The notes under the pieces were generated by a model that did not search any database, was not told where the DNA came from, and saw nothing but the letters and a program-made list of their open reading frames with translations. From Saccharothrix coeruleofusca (GTDB lineage Bacteria; Actinomycetota; Actinomycetes; Mycobacteriales; Pseudonocardiaceae), in assembly GCF_014648515.1 (NCBI RefSeq), contig NZ_BMRG01000015.1:95651-159650 (forward strand): a stretch of 64,000 bases of DNA, read 5' to 3'. A program made the translations under genes and the position numbers. Shown in pieces: positions 16,843 through 23,411 of this stretch (positions are counted from its first letter, which is position 1; each line of letters starts with the position of its first letter).

Positions 16843-18680
16843 GAGTTCACCCGCCGCACCGCGATGCGCGCGTCGCGCGAGGCGATGGCGATCACCAAGC
16901 CGTCGGACGTGCCGCGCGCGGTCACGGCCTTCGTCTCGCCGCACGTGATCGGCTCACCGATGGGCAGGCCGGTTTCCGCGTCCCAGCACAGCACCGTGCC
17001 CCGCGGGTCCCCGCTGACGAACACCGGGCGCCCGCCGACCCGCGCCGTGGCCACGGAGGTGATCGAGTAGCGGGGGTGGTGGCCGGGCATCGGCTCGCCC
17101 ACCGGTTCGCCGGTGGCCGCGTCCCAGCGGCGGAAGGTGCCGCGGTCGCCGCCGCAGGCCAGCAGGACGCGTCCGTCGTCCAGGGTGGCGGCCGCCGCCG
17201 GGCCCCAGAGCCCGCTGTCGGTGATCGGCTCGCCCACCGGCTCGCCGGTCGCCGCGTCCCAGCGGCGCAGGGTGTGGTCGTAGGAGCTGCTGACCAGCAG
17301 CGTGCGGCCCTCGACCACGACGGCGGTCAGCGAGTTCAGGTTGTTGGTGTGCCCGGTGAGCACGCCGAGGGAGCGCCCCGTCCCCGCGTCCCAGAGCCGG
17401 ATGAAGTGGTCCTGGTCACCGCTGGCGACCAGGGTGCGGCCGTCCAGGTCGAACGCCAGCACGCAGGTCACCGTCGCGGTGTGGCCGGTCAGCTCCCCCC
17501 TCGGTTCGCCGGTCGCGGCGTCCCACAGGCGGACCACGCGGTCCTTGCCGCCGCTGACGACCAGCGAGCCGGAGCAGTGGACCGCCCAGGCCCCGGCGGT
17601 GTCGCTCACGATCGGGCGTCCCACCGGGTGGCCGGTGCTCAGGTCCCAGCGGCGCACCGTGGTGTCGCCCGTGCTGACGAGCAGGACCCGGCCGTCGGGC
17701 AGTTCGGTGGTGCACATCTGCTGCACGTGCGTGGTGTGGCCGCTCAGCTCAGCCGTCCGCTGCCCGGTCAGCACGTCCCACCGGCACACCCTGCCGTCAT
17801 CGGAGCCGCTGAACACCACCGACTCGACAGCCGCCAACGCCCGCACCGGGGCGACGTGCTCGGCGAGGGTTTCCCCGACGGGCGAACCGGTCCGCGCGTC
17901 CCAGCGGACCGCACCGCCGTCGCGGCAGCCGCCCACCAGCAGCACGCGGTCGTCCACCTCGACCGGGACCAGCGACAGCACAGCTGCGGTGTGGCCGCTC
18001 AGCTCGCCCAGGGGCTGCCCGGTCATCGCGTCCCAACGACGCACGGCGCCGTCGTCGGAGGCGCTGAACACCACCGGCCCCACGGCCGCCAGCGCCCGCA
18101 CCGGCCCGGTGTGGCCGGTCACCGGCTCCCCCAGCGGCTGTCCCGTCACCGCGTCCCACCGCCACAGCGCGCCGTCGGCGAAACCACCCACGACCACCGA
18201 GCGGTCCGCCTGCTCGACCGCGACCAGGGACCACACCGACGACGGGCGACCCGGCAGCGGGTCACCCGCCGGTTCCCCGGTCAGCGCGTCCCACCGGCGC
18301 ACCTCGCCGTCGTCGGAGGCGCTGAACACCACCCGGCCGACGACCGCCAAGGCCCGCACCCACCCGGTGCGGGCCTGTCCCGCCAGCCGCTCGCCGGTGG
18401 TCGCGTCCCACCGCGCCAGGCGGCCGTCCTGGAAGCCGCCGACGACCACCGCGCGGCCATCGGCAGTGGCGGCGGTCAACGACCACGGCCACCCAGCACC
18501 GCCCGGCGGGTCGTCCAGCGCTTCCAGGGTGGTCGCGTCCCACCGGCGCACCGCGCCGTCACCGGACGCGCTGACCAGCACCGCGCGGCCGTCCGCCGCG
18601 CGGACCGCGGTCAAGGCGGTGACCGGCCCCCGGTGCGGGCTCGCCAGCACCAGCGGCTCTTCCCGTTCTCTGCTGTGCAC
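16839..18680 (-). CDS. WD40 beta-propeller protein (about 14 blades)
   Basis: 613 residues made almost wholly of WD40 repeats. I count 13-14 units of the form VRRWDAxTGEPxGxPxxGH, each ~42-45 long, enough for two seven-bladed propellers. No kinase, NB-ARC or protease domain precedes them and there is no signal peptide, so this is a free cytosolic scaffold. The repeats are very similar to each other (FSASDDGxVRRWD recurs), pointing to recent internal duplication. Start is a GTG at 18680. It is followed, with overlapping stop/start, by the DUF4241-like gene, which suggests the two products act together. Confidence 0.9.
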   Translation of the reverse strand: MHSREREEPLVLASPHRGPVTALTAVRAADGRAVLVSASGDGAVRRWDATTLEALDDPPGGAGWPWSLTAATADGRAVVVGGFQDGRLARWDATTGERLAGQARTGWVRALAVVGRVVFSASDDGEVRRWDALTGEPAGDPLPGRPSSVWSLVAVEQADRSVVVGGFADGALWRWDAVTGQPLGEPVTGHTGPVRALAAVGPVVFSASDDGAVRRWDAMTGQPLGELSGHTAAVLSLVPVEVDDRVLLVGGCRDGGAVRWDARTGSPVGETLAEHVAPVRALAAVESVVFSGSDDGRVCRWDVLTGQRTAELSGHTTHVQQMCTTELPDGRVLLVSTGDTTVRRWDLSTGHPVGRPIVSDTAGAWAVHCSGSLVVSGGKDRVVRLWDAATGEPRGELTGHTATVTCVLAFDLDGRTLVASGDQDHFIRLWDAGTGRSLGVLTGHTNNLNSLTAVVVEGRTLLVSSSYDHTLRRWDAATGEPVGEPITDSGLWGPAAAATLDDGRVLLACGGDRGTFRRWDAATGEPVGEPMPGHHPRYSITSVATARVGGRPVFVSGDPRGTVLCWDAETGLPIGEPITCGETKAVTARGTSDGLVIAIASRDARIAVRRVNS

Positions 18681-18716
18681 GGAGTCGATCTACCACAGCG
18701 GTACGACAGGAACGGG

Positions 18717-19148
18717 TCAGCGGATCCTGGCCCCGTAGACGTGGTCGACCGTCATCACCATGAGCACCCGGCGATCGGCCACCATCACCGACCGGTACTC
18801 GTCCCAGTCGGGGTGCTCCCCGGCGGCGCGGCGGTAGTAGTCCACCAGCGCCTCGACCTCGGGGCCGTGCGGGTCGGTCCCCGGCCCGGTGAGCGTCGCC
18901 ACGCCCTCGGCGGTGGCCCACGCCCAGCCGTCGGGGCTGGTGACCTCCAGCGTGGCGCGCGGGTCCCGGCGCAGGTTCACCGTCTTGGCCCGCCCTTCGG
19001 TCATCGAGACGTAGATGACGTCGGCGCGCCGGTCGTAGAAGGGCATGACGGGCGACAGCTGGGGCCTGCCGTCGGACTTGATCGTGGCAAGAACGCCGAG
19101 TCGGCTCTCCGCGAGCAGGTCGCGGGGGTTGAACGGCGCTTCGGTCAT
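18717..19148 (-). CDS. PPOX-class (F420- or FMN-dependent) oxidoreductase
   Basis: 143-residue split-barrel flavin/F420-binding protein of the pyridoxamine-5'-phosphate-oxidase superfamily. It opens with LLAESRLGVLATIKSDGRPQLSPVMPF, the usual first strand pair of the actinobacterial F420-dependent PPOX proteins; TEGRAKTVNLRRDPRATLEV and DYYRRAAGEHPDWDEYRSVMV are also typical. Such enzymes reduce small conjugated substrates, or serve in biliverdin or F420 chemistry. The exact reaction cannot be read off. ATG at 19148 with GGAGGAG upstream. Confidence 0.85.
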   Translation of the reverse strand: MTEAPFNPRDLLAESRLGVLATIKSDGRPQLSPVMPFYDRRADVIYVSMTEGRAKTVNLRRDPRATLEVTSPDGWAWATAEGVATLTGPGTDPHGPEVEALVDYYRRAAGEHPDWDEYRSVMVADRRVLMVMTVDHVYGARIR

Positions 19149-19196
19149 GTCGGCTCCTCCGAGGACTCGCGGACCTGATCACCCATCATGGCGCGA

Positions 19197-19703
19197 TCAG
19201 GTGAGCAGGGTCGCCGGGCCCAGCCGGAGCACACCGTCGTCGAGGGGGACGCAGCGCACTCCCCCGTGCCCGCGCAGCGCCTTGAAGGCCCCCGGCGCGA
19301 TCACGGCGTCCATCCACGCGCACGGGTTGGCGGCCCGGTGCGCCTCGAAGCGCACCGGGCCGTCGCCGGAGTCCAGGGCGAACACGTCGTGCCGGGCCAG
19401 CCCGTCCACGTCGAACCCGCGCAGGACGACGTTGCGCCGCACGACCAGCGGACTGGGCGCGGTGGCCAGCCCGAGCTCGTCCGCCACGGCGTCGAGCGCT
19501 TCGGCGGCGAAGACGGTGACCGCGGCGAAGCGGTGCGCCGGGTGGTTGAAGTAGCGGTCGCCGACCAGGCCCAGACCCGCCCGCACCACCACCCGGTCGC
19601 GGGCGACCGGCTCGGGGTCGGGGCGCGGCCCGTCACCGGGCCGTCCCTCGTAGGCGTGCACGGACGAGACGTGCAGCGCGACGACCTCCACCGCCGTGGT
19701 CAA
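19197..19703 (-). CDS. MOSC domain protein
   Basis: 168 residues, a stand-alone MOSC (molybdenum cofactor sulfurase C-terminal) beta-barrel. Seen: the GDRYF motif (residues ~48-52), the VRRNVVLRG strand, and NPCAWMD holding the conserved Cys of the family. MOSC proteins bind sulfur or molybdenum cofactor and include the YiiM/YuaD reductases of N-hydroxylated compounds. A TTG at 19703 was taken as start because GAAGG lies seven bases upstream; a GTG four codons later is possible. Next gene upstream on the strand is msrA, from which it is separated by a tandem repeat. Confidence 0.8.
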   Translation of the reverse strand: MTTAVEVVALHVSSVHAYEGRPGDGPRPDPEPVARDRVVVRAGLGLVGDRYFNHPAHRFAAVTVFAAEALDAVADELGLATAPSPLVVRRNVVLRGFDVDGLARHDVFALDSGDGPVRFEAHRAANPCAWMDAVIAPGAFKALRGHGGVRCVPLDDGVLRLGPATLLT

Positions 19704-19713
19704 GCGCTCACCT

Positions 19714-19764
19714 TCAGCGCCCGTCTCAGCGCCCGTCCTCAGCGCTCGTCCTCAGCGCTCGCCG
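19714..19764. repeat. Four tandem 12-13 bp units carrying copies of the msrA stop codon
   Basis: TCAGCGC(C/T)CG(T/C)C is repeated four times with periods 12, 13 and 13. On the minus strand each unit reads GAGCGCTGA or GGGCGCTGA, so the last codons and stop of msrA have been copied three more times into the 5' leader of the MOSC gene. This looks like replication slippage. Confidence 0.85.
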
Positions 19765-20255
19765 AGCTGCCACTCGGGCCGGACGTAGTGGCAGGTGTAG
19801 CCGTTGGGGTAGCGCTCCAGGTAGTCCTGGTGCTCCGGCTCGGCCTCCCAGAAGTCGCCGACCTGGGTGACCTCGGTGACGACCTTGCCCGGCCACTTGC
19901 CCGACGCGTCCACGTCGGCGATGGTGGCCTCCGCGATCCGCTTCTGCTCGTCGCCGTCGTAGAAGATCGCCGAGCGGTAGCTGGTGCCGATGTCGTTGCC
20001 CTGGCGGTCGCGCGTCGTCGGGTCGTGGATCTGGAAGAAGAACTCCAGGACCTGGCGGTAGCTCAACTGGGCCGGGTCGAAGACGATCTCGATGGCCTCG
20101 GCGTGGGTGCCGTGGTTGCGGTAGGTGGCGTTGGGGACGTCGCCGCCGGTGTAACCGACCCTGGTGGAGACGACGCCGGGGTGGCGGCGGAAGAGGTCCT
20201 GCATGCCCCAGAAACAACCACCCGCCAGGACAGCCCTCTCGGTCACAGTGGCCAT
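19752..20255 (-). CDS. msrA: Peptide methionine-(S)-sulfoxide reductase MsrA
   Basis: Repairs oxidised methionine, reducing the S-sulfoxide using thioredoxin. 167 residues, with the signature GGCFWG near the start (catalytic Cys14), [21 protein letters not shown], and [23 protein letters not shown], all standard for class MsrA. No MsrB domain is fused. The ATG at 20255 is the only good start. Its 3' end falls in a small tandem repeat. Neighbouring PPOX and MOSC genes also have redox flavours, but spacing does not prove one operon. Confidence 0.96.
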   Translation of the reverse strand: MATVTERAVLAGGCFWGMQDLFRRHPGVVSTRVGYTGGDVPNATYRNHGTHAEAIEIVFDPAQLSYRQVLEFFFQIHDPTTRDRQGNDIGTSYRSAIFYDGDEQKRIAEATIADVDASGKWPGKVVTEVTQVGDFWEAEPEHQDYLERYPNGYTCHYVRPEWQLGER

Positions 20256-20342
20256 GTGCTCGCTCCGCTCCTCGATCCGGTCGCTTCCACCCAGTTGAAC
20301 GCTCCCGCCCTCCTCATCATCCCCGCCGGGGCTGTGATCCGC

Positions 20343-20356
20343 GCCCCGCGCGGGGC
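20343..20356 (-). terminator. Short GC palindrome after the glycosyltransferase gene
   Basis: GCCCCGCGCGGGGC lies ~70 bases beyond the glycosyltransferase stop on the minus strand. The rest of this 173-base gap shows nothing else. Weak terminator candidate. Confidence 0.3.
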
Positions 20357-20428
20357 CTCAAGCGGCGACGGCCCCACGCCTGCAAGTACCACCCGTCCCC
20401 CGCCAGCGAGCGCGTGACTACCTCCCGT

Positions 20429-21634
20429 TCAGCCCAAAGTGGTCAACCGGTGCGCGGCGACCCGCGCGCCGTCGGTGCGCACCGCGCGGGCGACGGCTTC
20501 GGCGCGGGTCCTCACCTCCGGTCGCAGCACCCGTTCCAGCGCCTCGGCCAGCGAGTCGACCGTCGGGACGACGGGCGGGTGCGCGACCCCGATGCCGAGT
20601 TCGCCGACCCGCCGGGCGAAGTAGTGCTGGTCGTACTGCTGCGGGACGACGACCTGCGGCACCCCCGCCAGAGCGGCCGTGGTGGTGGTCCCCGCGCCAC
20701 CGTGGTGCACGACGGCCGCCACCCGCCGGAAAAGCGACCGCTGGTCCACCTCCCCGACCGACACGCAGTCGGCACCGTCGTCCGGCAGCGACAACCCCGC
20801 CCACCCCCGCAGGACGATCGCGCGCAGGCCGAGCTCCCGCGCCGCCCCGACCATCGCCTCGGCGAGCCCCTCCGGGGCGCGGACGCTGCCGAAGCCGAAG
20901 TACACCGGCGGTTCACCGGTGTCGAGGAAGACCTCCAACCCGGCGGGCAGCGACCGCCGCTCCGGCAGCAGCCAGGCCCCCGGCTGGAACACCTCCAAGT
21001 CCGGGGCCCCCGGCCACGGCGCCAAGGTCGGGTCGGCGGCGAGCCAGGGCGCGTCGGTGAGCATGTGGCCGCGCACGTCGTCGACCGGGGCCAGGCCCAG
21101 CGACGTCCGGTGCGCGTTGAGAGCCGCGCCCCAAAGATCGTTGTAGCGCCGGGCATCGGCCTCCCAGAGCCCGCGGTGGTCGTCCTCCCGCGCCGGGGTC
21201 TCGCCCAGCGTCCCCATGACCGGCGGCGCGTGGTGCGGGGAGGGCAGGACCGCCGGGCAGTAGCCCGCGTAGACGTAACCGATCCCCCGCCGCTCGGCCA
21301 CCGAGCGCGCGGCGACCTGGAGCGCCGTGGCCGCCACGATGACGTCGCAGCCCTCCGCCGCCGCCAGCACGGCGTCGAACTGCGCGGCGATCGTCGCCTC
21401 GGCCATGTGGCGCCGCTGCCGCGGCGAGGGCGGGGACGACGGGCCGGGCTTCGCGGTCGACCGCAGCTCGGGCCCGACCGGTGTGAAGGGGATGCCGAGA
21501 CCGCCGATCCAGTCGCCGAAGTCCGGGGGCGCGCACACGCGCACCTCCTGGCCGAGCCGCCGCAGCTCCAGCGCCAGCGCCAGCAGCGGCTGCACGTCGC
21601 CGCGCGAGCCGATGGTCGACAGCAGGACACGCAT
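20429..21634 (-). CDS. GT1-family glycosyltransferase (MGT/vancomycin-type)
   Basis: 401-residue GT-B fold enzyme. The N-terminal acceptor domain starts MRVLLSTIGSRGDVQPLLAL, the exact kind of opening seen in GtfA-E and macrolide glycosyltransferases. The C-terminal donor domain has PPVYFGFGSVR and HHGGAGTTTTAALAGVPQVV, the nucleotide-sugar signature, ending with QYDQHYFARRV. Such enzymes put a deoxysugar or glucose on small hydrophobic aglycones (natural products, carotenoids, sterols, antibiotics for self-resistance). No biosynthetic genes are adjacent, so a role in xenobiotic or macrolide inactivation is as likely as biosynthesis. ATG at 21634. Confidence 0.92.
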   Translation of the reverse strand: MRVLLSTIGSRGDVQPLLALALELRRLGQEVRVCAPPDFGDWIGGLGIPFTPVGPELRSTAKPGPSSPPSPRQRRHMAEATIAAQFDAVLAAAEGCDVIVAATALQVAARSVAERRGIGYVYAGYCPAVLPSPHHAPPVMGTLGETPAREDDHRGLWEADARRYNDLWGAALNAHRTSLGLAPVDDVRGHMLTDAPWLAADPTLAPWPGAPDLEVFQPGAWLLPERRSLPAGLEVFLDTGEPPVYFGFGSVRAPEGLAEAMVGAARELGLRAIVLRGWAGLSLPDDGADCVSVGEVDQRSLFRRVAAVVHHGGAGTTTTAALAGVPQVVVPQQYDQHYFARRVGELGIGVAHPPVVPTVDSLAEALERVLRPEVRTRAEAVARAVRTDGARVAAHRLTTLG

Positions 21635-21772
21635 CAGGATTTCCCTTCGGACGAGAATGCGAGCGAACCCGTTCGCGGAAACGGATTCTGGGGTACTCCG
21701 GGGGGCTTGCCACAAGACCGACCCCGCGCTATACGTTCCAATGGGGAGAAACGCGGCACGCGCCGCATCGGC

Positions 21773-21794
21773 CGAAAGTACTAGACAGCTTTCG
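21773..21794. promoter_or_regulatory. Inverted repeat in glycosyltransferase / membrane-protein divergent promoter
   Basis: CGAAAG and CTTTCG (6+6 bases, 10-base spacer) lie in the 202-base divergent gap. They could be an operator for either gene. No other clear element was recognised in the gap. Confidence 0.35.
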
Positions 21795-21836
21795 CTTGCG
21801 CTGCAACCACTTCGCCGCCGCCCTACGCTGCCGATC

Positions 21837-22283
21837 ATGGTGACGACAACGAAGACATCGCCCCCGGCCACGATCATCGCCGCGTTCTTCGGTTTCCTGT
21901 TCTCCACGGTCACCGCGTTCGCGGGCGTGGCGTTCCTGCTCGGCGCCCGGCAGGAGCTCGTCGACGCGGTGCGCACCGCGAACCCGGAGATGACCGCCGA
22001 GCAGGCGGAGCAGGCGACCACCGTCACGATGGCGTTCAGCGCGGGCGTGATGGTCCTGGTCGGCCTGGTCTACCTGTGGCTGTCGTTCAAGCTCAAAGCC
22101 GGGCGCAACTGGGCGAGGGTCGTGCTCACGGTGATCACGCTGCTGCAACTGGCCGCCGTGCTGACCGACCAGGGCACCACCGCGTTCGGCTACGTCAGCT
22201 GCGCGATCGCCGTCGCGGCGCTGGTGCTCAGCTACCTGCCCGCGTCCAACACCTACATCGCCGAGGTCAAGCGCTCCGGCTGA
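21837..22283 (+). CDS. Small four-TM membrane protein of unknown function
   Basis: 148 residues with four hydrophobic segments: ATIIAAFFGFLFSTVTAFAG, MAFSAGVMVLVGLVYLWL, VVLTVITLLQLAAVL and YVSCAIAVAALVLSYL. A polar loop with TAEQAEQATT sits after the first. This is the layout of many short actinobacterial proteins of unknown function; I do not recognise a named family. The ATG at 21837 starts the protein-like part, with no convincing Shine-Dalgarno, so the mRNA may be leaderless. Divergent from the glycosyltransferase. Confidence 0.7.
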   Translation: MVTTTKTSPPATIIAAFFGFLFSTVTAFAGVAFLLGARQELVDAVRTANPEMTAEQAEQATTVTMAFSAGVMVLVGLVYLWLSFKLKAGRNWARVVLTVITLLQLAAVLTDQGTTAFGYVSCAIAVAALVLSYLPASNTYIAEVKRSG

Positions 22284-22299
22284 GCCGGACGCGCCGGGA

Positions 22300-22327
22300 G
22301 GCGTTCCGGGCCGTGACCCGGAACGCC
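22300..22327. terminator. Bidirectional terminator hairpin
   Basis: Eleven-base perfect arms GGCGTTCCGGG / CCCGGAACGCC with a six-base loop, placed between two convergent genes 17 and 22 bases from their stops. Confidence 0.75.
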
Positions 22328-22348
22328 CCCTCCCCCGGTCACCCCGGC

Positions 22349-23221
22349 TCAGTCCGAGCAGATGACGTAGGTCCTGAGCTGCCAGTTGTCCGCCACCGCA
22401 CCGTTCTCGGCGGCCCCCGCACTGCCCGAGGTGGTGGTCAGCGCGGCCGTGGTGCTCAGCGCGATCCTGCCGTCGACGGCGTCACCGGGGGACGCCTCGC
22501 TCATCGTCTGGACGCCCACCCCGTGCGCGCGCGTCCCGCTCTGCTGGCAGACCCTGCTGACGCCCCTGGTCGAAGCGGAGCCCGGCGTGGTCGTGGCCTG
22601 CTCGACCCTCATCGTGGGCGCCGCGTTGGCGCAGACGCCGAAGACGTCCAACCGCCAGCCGGGCGTGAGCCCCGGCCGCGCGGTGGCGCGGGCCGTGACG
22701 CTCTTCGGTGCCACGGAGGTGCCGGGGATGACGTCGTGCACGAGCACGCTGCCGCTGCCGCCGCTGGTGCGGAAGCCGGTCCCGTACAGCGCCCGGCTTC
22801 CCGGACACGACATCGACACCTCCTTTGTGGTGGCGGTGCTCGACGCCGTGCTCGCGGGGACGACCTGCAGGTTCGTGGTCAGCGGCCCGCAACTGGCCCA
22901 CGCCGAGACGCTCCAGCTGCCGCTGAACGCGCCCAGCTCGACCGCCGTCACCCGCGCCCGGAACGGCGGGCTGCCCTCCGGCACGACCGACTCCAGCGTG
23001 ACGCTGCCCGCTCCCCCGTCGATGCCCCCGCCGGGACCGTAGAGGAAGGTGCCCGTCGGGCAGTCGACCGTGATCGTCTTGCTCGCCTGCGAGTTGGACG
23101 GCGACTGCTCGGTCTCGACGGTGATCGCGGTGACCGCCCGCGCCGACGCCACCGGCAGCACCACGGGTGTCGCGACGACCACCCCCGCCACCAGTGCCGC
23201 CTTCCACGACCTGCTGCCCAT
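22349..23221 (-). CDS. Secreted protein with three cysteine-anchored repeats, unknown function
   Basis: 290 residues. The signal peptide KAALVAGVVVATPVVLPVASA is followed by three repeats of ~80-90 residues. Each begins with a Cys-containing strand (ITVDCPTGTFLYGPGG; VSMSCPGSRALYGTGF; VSRVCQQSGTRAHGVG) and ends with a second Cys (SAWASCG; DVFGVCAN; TYVICSD), so each unit probably has one disulfide. Rich in Ser/Thr/Gly and beta strands, with no catalytic motif and no membrane anchor. The ATG at 23221 has AGGAGG six bases ahead. It is divergent from an NB-ARC/TPR regulator, which may control it. Function unknown. Confidence 0.75.
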   Translation of the reverse strand: MGSRSWKAALVAGVVVATPVVLPVASARAVTAITVETEQSPSNSQASKTITVDCPTGTFLYGPGGGIDGGAGSVTLESVVPEGSPPFRARVTAVELGAFSGSWSVSAWASCGPLTTNLQVVPASTASSTATTKEVSMSCPGSRALYGTGFRTSGGSGSVLVHDVIPGTSVAPKSVTARATARPGLTPGWRLDVFGVCANAAPTMRVEQATTTPGSASTRGVSRVCQQSGTRAHGVGVQTMSEASPGDAVDGRIALSTTAALTTTSGSAGAAENGAVADNWQLRTYVICSD

Positions 23222-23231
23222 GCCGCACCTC

Positions 23232-23269
23232 CTGTCCGCTCGACTCCGGGCTGTCCGCTCGGTTCCGGG
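23232..23269. promoter_or_regulatory. Direct repeat in the divergent promoter of the secreted protein and NB-ARC regulator
   Basis: CTGTCCGCTCG(A/G)(C/T)TCCGGG occurs twice in tandem at 19-base spacing (start 23232 and 23251), immediately upstream of the secreted-protein gene. A further GTCCG-rich stretch precedes the regulator. Good candidate binding site for the divergently encoded regulator. Confidence 0.45.
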
Positions 23270-23411
23270 GAGAACTCTGCGGCAGGTCCGGCCATGACGG
23301 CGGAATCCCGGACACCTCGGGGACGTCGCCGCAGCGTGCCCCCGGTGACTTGACGGGGGTGTCCGAGCTGTCCGAGGATCGCCCCGGCCGACCGGACAGG
23401 AAGGCGCACGG

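Noticed and set aside
20256-20428. Hidden small gene or RNA between msrA and the glycosyltransferase
   Set aside because: No start with ribosome-binding site, no coding bias and no structure beyond a short GC palindrome.
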